DNA of 64,000 nucleotides from Salinarchaeum sp. IM2453 (GTDB taxonomy: Archaea; Halobacteriota; Halobacteria; Halobacteriales; Salinarchaeaceae). The stretch covers positions 1,925,226 to 1,989,225 of the forward strand of contig NZ_CP081183.1 of NCBI RefSeq assembly GCF_019693215.1, in the 5' to 3' direction. The translations under genes and the position numbers were made by a program. Positions 44,247 to 54,493 of the stretch are shown one piece after another (the stretch's first letter is position 1; each line of letters starts with the position of its first letter). The notes beneath the pieces were generated by a model. That model did no database searches, was not told where the DNA came from, and worked only from the letters and a program-made list of their open reading frames with translations.

Positions 44247-45614
44247 TCATTCTGCAACTACAATAGCCCGTAGATCGTTAACATTCGTTCCTGTTTGTCC
44301 GGTTTTAATAGTTGCATTAACTGATTCAAGAACTTTGTAGGCATCATTGCAATTTAATGCGGATCTCAGTTTTCTGTGGCTTAATTTCTCCTTAACTGAT
44401 TTATCCACGATGCCTCCTGCAACATTCACGGATCCATCAATCCCATCCGTATCAACACTGGACACAATAATACGCGAATCATCTATTTCAAGGGCAGCGC
44501 TAACCGCAAATTCTTGACTTGGTCCTCCATCACCACTGCCTTGCACAGTGACTGTTGTCTCACCGCCGGAGAGAAGAACTGCAGGTGGTTCGACTGGATG
44601 GCCAGATGAGATGATTTCCTCAGCGACGCCGACGTGTACTTTTGCTACCTCACGTGCCTCTCCCCGGATTGACGAAGAAAGAATCAGTGTTTCATATCCC
44701 TTGTCTGTAGCATAATTCTCAGCAGCCTGAATTGCAGTACGGTTATCAGCGAGAATATGCGTATCTACTCTATCGAAGCATTGCATATCAGATGTTGGCG
44801 TCTCCTCGCACTTTCCCTGTCTTCCTTGGTCAAGATGCATGTAAACAGACTCAGGCGGAGTGATTTCATACCAATCAAGAACCGTTAGAGCGTCGTTAAA
44901 GGTAGTCTCATCAGAGGCCAAGGGACCACTGGCAATTGTACTTAGATCATTCCCCACAACATCACTGAACACAAGGCCAACTGCTCTTGCTGGAGCAGCT
45001 GCACGTGCTAGCTGACCGCCCTTGATTGCTGAAAGGTGCTTTCGAACCGTATTTATTTCACCAATTGTCGCACCACTCGTAAGCAGGTTGCTTGTTACTT
45101 CTTGCAGCTCTGACAGCGAAATATTGTTTACAGGTGCAGGGAGGAGTGCACTACCTCCACCAGTAATGATAGTAATGATAAGATCGTCTTTGTCTGCCGC
45201 TCTTGCTAAATCAAGCACCTGCTTTGTTCCTTCTACCGCTGACTGATTGGGTACTGGATGCGATCCCTGTACGCAACTGATTGCAGATAACTCAACTGGG
45301 TTGTCAGTGACAATAATTCCATCAGTTATGTGTCTCTGGATTAGTTCTTCAAGAGACTTTGCCACACGACCTGCTGCATTTCCACCTCCAATGACAAGGA
45401 CACGACTGAACTGATCCAGATCATACTCTGTCTCATTTATCGACAAGACAGCATTATTGACTTCCACCTGAGAGTTTATAACATTCTCCGGCTGTGCTGC
45501 CTCAATGCCGGTCAGTATACAATCAAGTGCGATTCTGTGTTCTTTGGTTTGTATGAGTTGCTCACGGTTTTGCACCTCTACATCGGATTGATCGTGGCTC
45601 ACACCTATCAACAT
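44247..45614 (-). CDS. Glycerate 2-kinase (MOFRL family)
   Basis: 455 aa, phosphorylating D-glycerate to 2-phosphoglycerate. The N-terminal DUF4147 domain has VLVIGGGNAAGRVAKSLE and ITGGGSALLPAP; the C-terminal MOFRL domain has LLSGGETTVTVQGSGDGGPS and SSVDTDGIDGSV. Full length, single gene with its own promoter. Glycerate could come from sugar or glycerol degradation; no partner gene is adjacent. The gap to 45884 has no supported gene. Confidence 0.9.
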   Translation of the reverse strand: MLIGVSHDQSDVEVQNREQLIQTKEHRIALDCILTGIEAAQPENVINSQVEVNNAVLSINETEYDLDQFSRVLVIGGGNAAGRVAKSLEELIQRHITDGIIVTDNPVELSAISCVQGSHPVPNQSAVEGTKQVLDLARAADKDDLIITIITGGGSALLPAPVNNISLSELQEVTSNLLTSGATIGEINTVRKHLSAIKGGQLARAAAPARAVGLVFSDVVGNDLSTIASGPLASDETTFNDALTVLDWYEITPPESVYMHLDQGRQGKCEETPTSDMQCFDRVDTHILADNRTAIQAAENYATDKGYETLILSSSIRGEAREVAKVHVGVAEEIISSGHPVEPPAVLLSGGETTVTVQGSGDGGPSQEFAVSAALEIDDSRIIVSSVDTDGIDGSVNVAGGIVDKSVKEKLSHRKLRSALNCNDAYKVLESVNATIKTGQTGTNVNDLRAIVVAE

Positions 45615-45884
45615 ACATACGTGATATCAAAAGCGTTTATTTAGCAACGAAACGGATGATCTCACGAGAGAATACGTATGTGTGATACTTTAGTCTCTTT
45701 TTGAATGAAACATAGGGCCCGGAAACTACGTTAGTCAATTTTACAAAATAATAAGAGGAGAAAGCAGTGGCCAATGCGTCTCCCGTTGAGACGGAATTAC
45801 AGGACTTGACCTTGAGGTTGCGGAGAGATGGCTGCTCAACCGGGCATACTTTGACCGAAAGAGATTAACAATAGTATACAATTA

Positions 45885-46229
45885 ATGGACGCCGACAGAG
45901 CACCACTTGATGATATTCGTGTGAGCCAAACAGCTCAAAATAAGTCTAGCCGTTATCTAACACCAGAGCAACTTAGAACTGTGCTGCGAACAGCATCAGG
46001 CTATGTCTGTCGTAAAACGTCGCCAAATCACGACGGATTATATGATGACTCGAAATTTATCATGCGCGGCACCTTCTATGAGACACAACTAGATATTGTC
46101 TTTACCGTTGAAAATGACTATGTCACAGTGGTTACACAGATGTCCCAGCATGCAGATAGTCTCCGCGGACGTTTTTATGACCATATTGGTGAAACCGCTG
46201 GTGACGCCATTGAGATAGTATCTAATTGA
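45885..46229 (+). CDS. Conserved hypothetical protein
   Basis: 114 aa, cytoplasmic, without recognised motifs. It contains TPEQLRTVLRTASGYVCRKT and an apparent beta-sheet region (TQLDIVFTVENDYVTVVTQM). ATG start; codon use matches the neighbours. Its stop codon touches the first bases of a TnpB relic on the other strand, so the gene may once have ended differently. Confidence 0.55.
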   Translation: MDADRAPLDDIRVSQTAQNKSSRYLTPEQLRTVLRTASGYVCRKTSPNHDGLYDDSKFIMRGTFYETQLDIVFTVENDYVTVVTQMSQHADSLRGRFYDHIGETAGDAIEIVSN

Positions 46230-46440
46230 CATCCTCACCCGCCTGAAAGTGGGTGAATCCCAAGCGTTGGGATATTAAGGTTTACAGACTCCCTGTTCTC
46301 TCGGGGTGAACCGTCCGCTCTCGCGGTCGAACAGGAAGACTCCGGGCCTGCCGGTGCCGGTTGAATGTGTCACTGAGCGACGGCGCGTATCCACGGCCTG
46401 AAGGCCGTGGTATTGCGCTTGTTCAGCATATAACCTACCC
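46228..46440 (-). mobile_element. TnpB-derived mini-element relic (family 3)
   Basis: On the minus strand: a left-end palindrome ATACCACGGCCTTCAGGCCG then TGGATACGCG (about 46415 to 46386), a short spacer, a TnpB C-terminal frame GVFLFDRESGRFTPREQ and a stop, then a right-end hairpin (GATTCACCCACTTTCAGGCG then GGTGAGGATGTCAA) at the boundary. Both ends are present and only the last codons of tnpB remain. The rest of 46230-46628 has no gene apart from the next promoter. Confidence 0.75.
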
Positions 46441-46628
46441 GGCAAGACATAACAGATAATCTCTAGTATATATACATAGACGAATTAGCTCTACCCACTA
46501 ACCTATTACTCATCTGTCCTTTTGTAGGGGGGCTTCGAAACAAAACCTCCTGATTTTAGCCATGGGAAACTTCAATGGGTGCCTCGATGAGGATAACAGT
46601 AAATACCGCAGGGACGAATACAAAAAAT

Positions 46629-47510
46629 ATGAGCGAAGAGACTGGGCAAAATCAGCTTGTTAGCTATTACCACCAGTATGTCGGAGATCCTGACCGAACC
46701 ATCGATATCTATGCTGGGTTCGGACTCTTTTTTCTCGGATTAGGATTGGGTCTCGCAGGCGTTTTGATATTCCTCTATAGCGCAACTCTGAGTGAAGCAG
46801 TCTACTCCCTTCGTGAGATTGCTATTGTCACTGGCGCGATTGGTACTCCAGCACTGCTTGTTGGGATAGTTGTTCTTTTACCGGTTGATAAACGGATGCT
46901 CGCTATTGCTGGTATTGGGAGTGGTATCTGTGGGATCGGAATTATCAGGTTTGTCGACGCCTATCCATACAATTTTAATGTCGCTGGGCCAGACGCCACT
47001 GCAGAGGTCGTTGGTATCTATAGTGTTGGACTGGTGCTAGTTATTGCTGCAACAGCTGCTGCATTGATTGCACATCGTGTGGAACAGGCAGCTGAGAGAA
47101 CTCCGACCACGGGCACAGAGCAGACTAATCCGAGCACTGACGGCAATGAATCTGTCACCGATGCCGATGTTCAAGCAGATATCAAGCGCGAACTAGATCA
47201 GGCTGAGCTTTCATTGGGAGGTGTCGAGAAACGTGAAACCCGACGTCTAAATCTTGATACAACCGAGCTTAACGATGTGGATCGTGACAGTCTCCCCGAT
47301 CCAAATACCAAAACACGGACATCTGACAACCGTGTTGATGACGCAGTCTCCCAACTTGACGGGCTCAAAGGAAAAGAAAAGAAGACAAAAAGTGGAGAAA
47401 GTACCGATGATCAAGTCGCAGCACTTAGCGAACTCAAAGAACAACAGGCAGACTCGAAGTCTGATACGACACTTTCTGAGCGATTTAAAAATCTATTTTC
47501 ATCGAAATGA
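46629..47510 (+). CDS. Haloarchaeal membrane protein with acidic tail (DUF7139-like)
   Basis: 293 aa from MSEETGQNQLVSYYHQYVGD; an upstream in-frame start at 46575 is less likely. Four or five helices (about 25-155) follow the conserved-looking DPDRTIDIYAGFGLFF. The last 130 residues are a charged cytoplasmic tail rich in D, E, K and T (ELDQAELSLGGVEKRETRRL). Annotated loosely as a permease in relatives, but no transport motif is visible. Single gene between two mobile relics. Confidence 0.65.
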   Translation: MSEETGQNQLVSYYHQYVGDPDRTIDIYAGFGLFFLGLGLGLAGVLIFLYSATLSEAVYSLREIAIVTGAIGTPALLVGIVVLLPVDKRMLAIAGIGSGICGIGIIRFVDAYPYNFNVAGPDATAEVVGIYSVGLVLVIAATAAALIAHRVEQAAERTPTTGTEQTNPSTDGNESVTDADVQADIKRELDQAELSLGGVEKRETRRLNLDTTELNDVDRDSLPDPNTKTRTSDNRVDDAVSQLDGLKGKEKKTKSGESTDDQVAALSELKEQQADSKSDTTLSERFKNLFSSK

Positions 47511-47523
47511 GAAACAAGGTACA

Positions 47524-47752
47524 TTACAGCGGTATCGAGGCGAAATCACATCCGTTTACGGGTGTGGATGAAGCCGACAACTGTGATGCCAACAAACCCG
47601 GTAACGCTGAATCCCATGCCAGGATTGGAGACGGCGACTTGGCCCTGCCAGTAGTCTGGTCATGTCGATCAGACTGCGAACTTGAACCTCCCAACCAAGC
47701 CCTGCGGTGCCGTGGGAATCCCACCCTGTTCACAGGTGGGAGGAGGTCAACC
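47524..47752 (+). mobile_element. IS200/IS605-type right-end relic (family 2, copy 2)
   Basis: Shorter relative of 12871-13243. It has the shared blocks TTACAGCGGTA, GTGGATGAAGCCGACAACTG, CTGAATCCCATG and GGTGCCGTGGGAATCC, followed by a hairpin CCCACCCTGTTCACAGGTGG with GAGGAGGTCAAC. An open frame gives GDGDLALPVVWSCRSD and EPPNQALRCRGN, read as a TnpB tail. It covers most of the gap 47511-47896. Confidence 0.6.
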
Positions 47753-47896
47753 ACATACCATTCGTGATGGGAACGTTATGCTGGCTTGATAGCCCAGGCT
47801 GAGAGTTGATGGTTTGAGCTCGTATATACACCATTGCAGCTCTGAGTAATTACGAAAGTTCACGAAGAATGCCTCGCACCTAAAGTCTGGAGACTA

Positions 47897-50545
47897 TCAC
47901 GACGAGGCTGTGGTATTAGCCTGCGACCCACCTGATCGAGTCCGGTTTCGGCTTGAGAGTCCAGCAAGCAATATTAGCCCAACCAGCCGTAGTGCAAAAG
48001 TTATCTCGAATGTGACGAGACCAGCCTCAATGCCGATAATACCAAAGACACCTTCACCGAGTAACAGTAGAACTTCCGGTATCATAAGCAACGCTGAGGA
48101 AAGGATGTATCCTACACGTTCATTCTGGCTAACCTGTGAGTATTGGTATCCAATAATCGCAACACCCATCGCGTACACCCCGATAAACATCCCAAGCACC
48201 GGAACGACAACTTCTGGTAGGAAATAACTGACCTCCAATACATCAGACCATCCGATCAGCCCCCATTCTCCATCAACCTCTCGAACAAGAAGAATTCCTG
48301 GTGAAAATACGAATGCAAATGGAACTAAAATTTTGTTCAATGATAGCATAAAGGCAATCACTGCTGTTTTGAGCTTTTTTGCGTTTGCAACGCCTGCTCC
48401 AGCGAATGCAGCAACCGCAACCGGAGGTGTCACATCAGCCATCAGGCCAAAATAGAGAATGAAGAGATGGGCAGCGACAATCCAGATTCCAATATCTCCG
48501 ATTGGGCCACCAAGCATCGCAACGAGAATCACATACATAGCTGTTGTCGGCATGCCCATTCCAAAGATTACAGATGCAACACCTGTCAACCCAAGCAACG
48601 CGAGAATTGATCCTCCACTAACAGTATTAATCAGCGAAGCAAGGTTTGGTCCTAATCCAGTGACACTGATTACCCCTGGAACGACGCCGGCGGCAGCCAC
48701 AGCTATCACGACCGTTGTTGCTGTTCGTGCACCATCATCCATAGACCTGAGCACAAAGGTCCCAAATTGAAACGCCGGGTTCTTGCCCCACGATGGACGA
48801 CCAAGCTGATTGGCTACCTGCTCTGAGGTATTTTTAACCCCATCATCAAGTTCCAGTAATGGAGCGTCTGGTCGACGTTGTAATATCATAAATAACACAC
48901 TCACGATAATTGCAATCCAACCTAAGTCGCCAGCAGCAGCCACGAAAGCGTCAATTATTCCATGCGAATTTGTCTCAATTGTTGCACCAAACTGATTACG
49001 GATAAGGTTAAGTAGGCCAGTACCAGCCGTTGCATAGCTCCACGTCTGAAGAAGATATCCTCCTATAATCGAACCGAATAGTAATGATCCATACCGTTCG
49101 TTATAGACTGCAAGGATACTGACAATTGCAACAGTGAGAACAATTGTTAACCATCCTGCATTGTTAATTGAGTAGTTGGCAATGACAAGAAAATACAACA
49201 GCGCGAATAAGGGGACGAGATAGAACCAGCCAGATTTGAGCTTCTCAAGCCCATTAGGAAGTTCTGTCCGTGGTAAGCCTCCGATATCACTCCGGACAGC
49301 CTCAAAGTGCACCATCACCCACATGCCGAAGAAGAACGCAATTGCCGGCAATGTTGCTGCAATAATAACATCAGAATACGGGGTTCCGGTGAATTCAACA
49401 ATCAGAAATGCTGCAGCACCCATAACCGGCGGCAGCATCTGCCCCCCCGAAGAAGCGGATGACTCAACAGCTCCCGAGAACTCTGGGGAATATCCTGACC
49501 GTTTCATCAGTGGAATCGTAAACGCTCCAGTCGTTACGGTATTCGCCACTGATGAGCCACTGAGCATTCCCATAAACCCGCTGGAGACAGTACTTGCTTT
49601 GGCTGGTCCACCTCTGAGTGTCCCAGTCAATGCATATGCAAGATCAATAAACCACTTTCCAGCACCGCTCAGTTTAAGGAATGACCCGAACAGGATAAAT
49701 ATGTAAATGAAACGAACACTAACACTCACCGGCGTGCTGTGAATCCCCGCTTCAACAGTATACCATAAATTGAACACAATGCTATCCCAGGACCCCGGCA
49801 AGATGGCAAGGGAACCAATAAAGGGGGTATCTCGCGGGATAAGATACCCAAACCGAGCATAGATTATAAAGAGGCTCACTAGTCCCATCAGCAGCCATCC
49901 CAGTGTTCGTCGAGTAGCTTCAAGCACAAGCACGATACCAAGACATCCAAGCAAAAACGCATACGAAACCTCATCAAGCGGTATTCCAAAAGCTGCAATC
50001 ACTGACACAAGTGGCTCCATAACTGGATAGACCTCGTGAAGAGGACGACCCGAATCGAGTCCCCGTACCGCAAGCTCTCGGATTTCATCGAACTCTGTAA
50101 CTATGTACGTCGCTGGTAGGACGGAAAGAATGATAAGAACAATATCTGCAGGTGCGACTCGATTCTGATTCGGATCAACAACTGCCCATCGGACAAATTG
50201 TTTGCCCCGTTTCAGATTCAACCGAGTCCATACCCGCGATAATCGGCTGGCGACTGGGCCTGTTCCACGGGTTCCAGGAAACAGCAGAAATGCCAAGATA
50301 AGCGCAAAGGCTACATGGATCGCGTGAACTTGTAGCGGTTGTAGAGCTCGATCAATTTCGAATAGGTATGGAACTGAGATACGGAATGAGTAGCCATACG
50401 CTGCAATCCACATCTGAAACGCAGAGAAAATAATACCAACAATTGCAACAACGAGAACAGCTACTCCTTGGAGATCTCGACTTCGATCGACACCATCTAA
50501 GTCGTCACCGTCTGGTTCTTTAGAGGAAAGCTCATTTACACTCAT
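47897..50545 (-). CDS. TRAP transporter fused permease (DctQM type)
   Basis: 882 aa with about 20 hydrophobic segments: an N-terminal small-subunit (4TM) region, then the large DctM-type domain with AKASTVSSGFMGMLSGSSVA, SASSGGQMLPPVMGAAAFLI, GMGMPTTAMYVILVAM and DVTPPVAVAAFAGAGVANA. The fused form is typical of TAXI-TRAP systems. It imports an organic acid or similar solute using an ion gradient with the binding protein encoded upstream. Third gene of the operon. Confidence 0.92.
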   Translation of the reverse strand: MSVNELSSKEPDGDDLDGVDRSRDLQGVAVLVVAIVGIIFSAFQMWIAAYGYSFRISVPYLFEIDRALQPLQVHAIHVAFALILAFLLFPGTRGTGPVASRLSRVWTRLNLKRGKQFVRWAVVDPNQNRVAPADIVLIILSVLPATYIVTEFDEIRELAVRGLDSGRPLHEVYPVMEPLVSVIAAFGIPLDEVSYAFLLGCLGIVLVLEATRRTLGWLLMGLVSLFIIYARFGYLIPRDTPFIGSLAILPGSWDSIVFNLWYTVEAGIHSTPVSVSVRFIYIFILFGSFLKLSGAGKWFIDLAYALTGTLRGGPAKASTVSSGFMGMLSGSSVANTVTTGAFTIPLMKRSGYSPEFSGAVESSASSGGQMLPPVMGAAAFLIVEFTGTPYSDVIIAATLPAIAFFFGMWVMVHFEAVRSDIGGLPRTELPNGLEKLKSGWFYLVPLFALLYFLVIANYSINNAGWLTIVLTVAIVSILAVYNERYGSLLFGSIIGGYLLQTWSYATAGTGLLNLIRNQFGATIETNSHGIIDAFVAAAGDLGWIAIIVSVLFMILQRRPDAPLLELDDGVKNTSEQVANQLGRPSWGKNPAFQFGTFVLRSMDDGARTATTVVIAVAAAGVVPGVISVTGLGPNLASLINTVSGGSILALLGLTGVASVIFGMGMPTTAMYVILVAMLGGPIGDIGIWIVAAHLFILYFGLMADVTPPVAVAAFAGAGVANAKKLKTAVIAFMLSLNKILVPFAFVFSPGILLVREVDGEWGLIGWSDVLEVSYFLPEVVVPVLGMFIGVYAMGVAIIGYQYSQVSQNERVGYILSSALLMIPEVLLLLGEGVFGIIGIEAGLVTFEITFALRLVGLILLAGLSSRNRTRSGGSQANTTASS

Positions 50546-50590
50546 AGATACTCAATCACTGCCACTACCAACACAGTGGACTCTAGGTGT

Positions 50591-51121
50591 TTATATTTGC
50601 TTTTGATTGCCTGAAAAAATGCCATGACCAATACCACAACAGCCTGTCGAAGTAACAGCCACAACCTCAATCAGGGATTGTTCTTCAATATCAATTGCCA
50701 CCGGCCCATCGGATCTGTTGAGAAGATAGTACTGTTGTCCATTCACAGTAAGTGTGTGATTTGGGACAGGGTGTAAGGCGACTGTAAGCGAGTCGTATGT
50801 GTCCTCTGAATGGACAACGAACCCTTCATCAGTTGTCGTCATATTTGTGGTTGTGGGTAGGCCAGCGCCATACGATCGAAACACAATTTTATTCTCAGCA
50901 AGTTTTGTCCCCGAGATCTCGTATTCTTCCGTAATTGGTGTCCGCTCGACACTATGTGTATACTCTAACTGCACCAAGTCCCCATCAGTAACTTCCTCTT
51001 CAATTATCTCCTCGCCTGTTTCTGTATCAGTTACTACCAGTGTCGTTTGTACAGGCACAAATGCTGCTAAACCGATGAGAACGACAAATGTAACTGCCAA
51101 CCCAATTACGACACGGTTCAT
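50591..51121 (-). CDS. DUF1850-family protein of the TAXI-TRAP operon
   Basis: 176 aa with one N-terminal hydrophobic segment (about 5-25, VVIGLAVTFVVLIGLAAFVP) and an external beta-rich domain. The stretch LEYTHSVERTPITEEYEI is the DUF1850 hallmark (H-S-V-E-x-T-P). DUF1850 genes are found beside TAXI-TRAP permeases in many archaea and bacteria; the role is unknown. It lies 45 bases upstream of the permease and 32 downstream of the binding protein. Confidence 0.85.
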   Translation of the reverse strand: MNRVVIGLAVTFVVLIGLAAFVPVQTTLVVTDTETGEEIIEEEVTDGDLVQLEYTHSVERTPITEEYEISGTKLAENKIVFRSYGAGLPTTTNMTTTDEGFVVHSEDTYDSLTVALHPVPNHTLTVNGQQYYLLNRSDGPVAIDIEEQSLIEVVAVTSTGCCGIGHGIFSGNQKQI

Positions 51122-51153
51122 ACGCTTAGATGAATGAAGTGAGGTTGATAGCG

Positions 51154-52143
51154 TTAGTTGTCTTCGAAGAACGATTCTGCTCCAGGATGTTGCGGCACAT
51201 TCGGAAGCCCGTCTTCAGCAGTCTCTATCGAAATGTCATCTGCTCTCTCTCCGATTTCATCAAGGTTATTGAAAATTGCCTCAAGCACTTCCTCAACAAC
51301 TTCCTCATCTTGATCTTCATGTGTTGCGATCATTGCTTGGACCGACACTGTCTCAACGTCTTCATCGACTCCATCATAAGTGCCGCTAGGGATTGTATCA
51401 GATGCAAAATACTCGATCTCTTCTTGTAGATCGTCTCGGAAATCGCCACTGATTTCAATAATATCGATGTCAATGTCGTTTGCAAGTTCCTCAACAGCAC
51501 CCACTTGGTAACCTCCGACGACAAAAGCTGCGTCAGTATTACCATCCCGGAGTTCATCAGCTGCCCCTGCGAAGTCAGCATTCCCTTCGTCAAAGTCATC
51601 TTCTCCAATCCCTGCCTGCTCAAGGATCTGTAGTGCGTTTGCTTGTGTCCCTGATCCAAGATCCCCTGTGTTTACCTCAGCACCCTCTAGATCATGGACA
51701 GTTTTAATATCTGAATCTGCTGTAGTAATAAGATGGATTGTCTCTGGGTACAGAGTAGCAACACTTCGGAGATTGTCGATTGGCTCGTCGAAATCATCGA
51801 TTCCTTCTCCTTCATACGCAAACTCAAGAATGTCGTTTTGAATCAATGCAAAGTCTGCATCCTCATCCCCGAGGCTACCAGCATTGGCCGTACTAGCGCC
51901 CGTTGATTGAACTTCAAGCGCATATTCCGTTTCTGAATCAATGATAGTCTTAAAATCACCTGACAGCGGATAATATGTGCCAGACGTGCCCCCAGCGTGC
52001 CAGCTAAGAATGTCCTCATCGCCACCAAGGAGGTCACTACAACCTGCGATCCCCGTGGCTGTAACGGCAGCTCCCGCGGCCAGTACTGATCGACGATCTG
52101 CTGTAGATGTAGATTGTTCGGTCATATCGACACCTAATTTCAT
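51154..52143 (-). CDS. TAXI-family TRAP solute-binding lipoprotein
   Basis: 329 aa. A twin-arginine leader (DRRSVLAAGAAVTATGIAGC) ends in a lipobox cysteine, so the protein is probably exported by Tat and anchored outside. The mature part opens with WHAGGTSGTYYPLSGDF, the TAXI ligand-binding signature, and contains TGDLGSGTQANALQILEQAG. First gene of the operon with DUF1850 and the permease. Both ATGs (52143 and 52125) are possible; a CTATAAAT element lies upstream of the first. The ligand is unknown. Confidence 0.92.
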   Translation of the reverse strand: MKLGVDMTEQSTSTADRRSVLAAGAAVTATGIAGCSDLLGGDEDILSWHAGGTSGTYYPLSGDFKTIIDSETEYALEVQSTGASTANAGSLGDEDADFALIQNDILEFAYEGEGIDDFDEPIDNLRSVATLYPETIHLITTADSDIKTVHDLEGAEVNTGDLGSGTQANALQILEQAGIGEDDFDEGNADFAGAADELRDGNTDAAFVVGGYQVGAVEELANDIDIDIIEISGDFRDDLQEEIEYFASDTIPSGTYDGVDEDVETVSVQAMIATHEDQDEEVVEEVLEAIFNNLDEIGERADDISIETAEDGLPNVPQHPGAESFFEDN

Positions 52144-52397
52144 ATAGTAATCTATATAAATTTATAGAATTAGGGTTAACGCTCATCATGATGCTCATAA
52201 ACAAGGAAATTATTGAACTATTGTCAGTTTATACCGATTTAGTGATACTAATCGATGAAATATTGTCGTCTAATGGGCGGGCTTCGACAGGTTGAGATAA
52301 GCCATTTATTGATGTTATATTTATCCAACTCTAGAGTCTGCAGCAACTTCTTATATCTCCCAGAACAGTTTCCTATGGTGGCGACTAGATATATACG

Positions 52398-53069
52398 ATG
52401 GCTGTTCTCTTCGACATGGACGGTGTAATTCTCAAAGGAAAATCCACCCCGCGAGACACGTACTATCAGGCATCCAATCATGTACTTGATAAAATTGACC
52501 AGTCGGTTAGCGAAACTGACCGTAACCGTCTGGAAGTGTATTCATATGAAAAGTTCAAAAAAGCATGCCAATCAGCAGATGCTCCTCTTAACCCGCAGAA
52601 ACTCTGGCAGGAGCGCGAACAGATGGTCTCAGAACTTGAGCACGAGCACATTATGTCTGGAAGTCGGAAACTGTATGAGGACACCTCAGTCCTTTCCTCA
52701 ATACACGAAAACATACCAATCGCTATTGTTAGCAACAACCGACAGGCGACGGTTGAATTCGTTGTCGACTATTATGATTTGCCAGTGGACATCGCCAAAG
52801 GTAGGACTCCGTCACCAGACGGGTTCCGACGAAAAAAACCGGATCCGCACTATCTTACCAAAGCCTGCAATCAACTAGAGGTTTCGGCAGGATTATACGT
52901 TGGTGATCGGCAGAAGGATATGATTGCCGCTGATCGGGCTGGCATATCAGGAGTGTTTATTCGACGAGAGCACAATGAATCCAAACCTCTTCCAGAAAAA
53001 GCAGAATATGAAATTCATTCCCTACGAGAGCTACCGGACACAATAACAAAAGAAAGTGAAATCAGCTAA
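52398..53069 (+). CDS. HAD-superfamily phosphatase
   Basis: 223 aa with all four HAD motifs: nucleophile DMDGVI (7-12), the serine/threonine motif IAIVSNNRQ, the lysine in FRRKKPDP, and the acidic YVGDRQKDM. The helical cap between motifs I and II is about 90 residues, of the PGP/beta-PGM type. The substrate is unknown. Its stop overlaps that of convergent pntB by four bases. Confidence 0.88.
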   Translation: MAVLFDMDGVILKGKSTPRDTYYQASNHVLDKIDQSVSETDRNRLEVYSYEKFKKACQSADAPLNPQKLWQEREQMVSELEHEHIMSGSRKLYEDTSVLSSIHENIPIAIVSNNRQATVEFVVDYYDLPVDIAKGRTPSPDGFRRKKPDPHYLTKACNQLEVSAGLYVGDRQKDMIAADRAGISGVFIRREHNESKPLPEKAEYEIHSLRELPDTITKESEIS

Positions 53070-54493
53070 TGGTTTTCCTTGTATATATTGACTAGTTCCT
53101 GCATTGTCGCCTTTGCATCGCCAAACAGCATATTTGTGTTATCATTTGTGAAGAGCGGGTTTGGTATTCCTGAGAAACCAGGACTTAAGCTCCGTTTGTT
53201 AACAATCACAGATCCTGCATTCGACACCTCAAGAATTGGCATCCCAGCAATTGGACTTGAATCGTCTTCATTTGCAAGTGGATTCACAACATCATTTGCC
53301 CCAGTAACAATCACGACATCTGTCTGTGAGAATGTCGGATTTACCTCTTCTAGTTCTCGCATCTTGTCGTATGGGACATCAGCCTCTGCTAAGAGCGCGT
53401 TCATGTGCCCGGGCATTCGGCCAGCAACAGGGTGAATCCCAAACTCGACATCGACGCCGTTTTTCTCAAGTAGTTCAGCAAGCTCAGCGACAGCGTGCTG
53501 TGCTTGGGCAACAGCCATTCCGTACCCTGGGACGATAACAACCTGCTGGGCTGCGTCAAGAAGAATTTCAACCTCTTCAACAGATGTTTCAGTTATTTGC
53601 CCTTCGTATTCTTCTTCCATCTCAGAGGTAGTTGCCTCCTCGCCGAACCCGCCAAAGAGAACGTTTCGTAGTGATCGGTTCATCGACTCACACATAATTA
53701 CAGTCAGTATAAATCCGGCTGCTCCAACAAGTGTTCCAGCAATAATCAATGCAGTGTTATTAATGACAAACCCAGTGGCTGCCGCTGCAAGCCCTGAATA
53801 TGAGTTTAATAATGCAATGACAACCGGCATATCAGCCCCACCAATAGGGATGACAAGTAATATACCAAGCACTGAAGCCGCCAAAACAAGCAGCCAGTAC
53901 GATGGCACCATATCTGTTTGCAGTGTATCGGCGAGAATATCTGGTTGAATTACAAGGTACGCACCAGCAACCAGAGCAGCAATCAAGAACAATGCCTTAA
54001 CAATCTGTTCGCCAGTGTATCGCACCGCTTGCGTGCTGATGACACCATGGAGTTTTCCGGCAGCAACGAGACTTCCGAAAAACGTTACTGCACCTACAAG
54101 CCCAGAAAAGACTGCTGCAGTTCCTACGTCAGTAGGGATCGAACCACCCTCAAGCATTAATTCCCCTCCTGCAACTAACACTGAAGCCCCCCCACCAAAT
54201 CCATTGAACAATCCAACAAGCTGCGGCATCTCCGTTCGCTCGACCCGAACTGCCAGTAGCACCCCAAAAAGCCCCCCGACGATGAGTCCGGCAATCACCA
54301 ATTCCCAAGTAAGAATCTCAAATGCGACTAACGTAATCACGACTGCGATGATCATTCCGATTGAAGAAATGATGTTTCCACGCATTGCAGTCCGGGGATG
54401 TGTCATATCCCGCAAACCTTGAATAAACAAGATTGCAGCGACTAGGTAAGCGAGTGAGATCCCCCACTCGGGGACAGAAATAAGCTCTGACAT
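53066..54493 (-). CDS. pntB: NAD(P) transhydrogenase, beta subunit
   Basis: 475 aa: about nine membrane helices, then the NADP-binding domain (from about 300) with VVIVPGYGMAVAQAQHAVAE, GIHPVAGRMPGHMNALLAEA and VIVTGANDVVNPLAN. It couples hydride transfer between NADH and NADP to proton movement. Last gene of the pnt operon; its ATG shares a base with the stop of the preceding gene (TAATG). Confidence 0.95.
   Translation of the reverse strand: MSELISVPEWGISLAYLVAAILFIQGLRDMTHPRTAMRGNIISSIGMIIAVVITLVAFEILTWELVIAGLIVGGLFGVLLAVRVERTEMPQLVGLFNGFGGGASVLVAGGELMLEGGSIPTDVGTAAVFSGLVGAVTFFGSLVAAGKLHGVISTQAVRYTGEQIVKALFLIAALVAGAYLVIQPDILADTLQTDMVPSYWLLVLAASVLGILLVIPIGGADMPVVIALLNSYSGLAAAATGFVINNTALIIAGTLVGAAGFILTVIMCESMNRSLRNVLFGGFGEEATTSEMEEEYEGQITETSVEEVEILLDAAQQVVIVPGYGMAVAQAQHAVAELAELLEKNGVDVEFGIHPVAGRMPGHMNALLAEADVPYDKMRELEEVNPTFSQTDVVIVTGANDVVNPLANEDDSSPIAGMPILEVSNAGSVIVNKRSLSPGFSGIPNPLFTNDNTNMLFGDAKATMQELVNIYKENH

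Noticed and set aside
45770-45870. Possible further TnpB tail (frame with ANASPVETELQ) upstream of the 114-aa hypothetical gene.
   Set aside because: Only a few residues resemble the ASPVET motif, and no left-end, spacer or right-end block is present, so it was not called.
47507-47767. Open frame downstream of the DUF7139-like gene.
   Set aside because: It lies within a mobile right-end relic that recurs at 12871-13243; it is a decayed tail rather than a gene.
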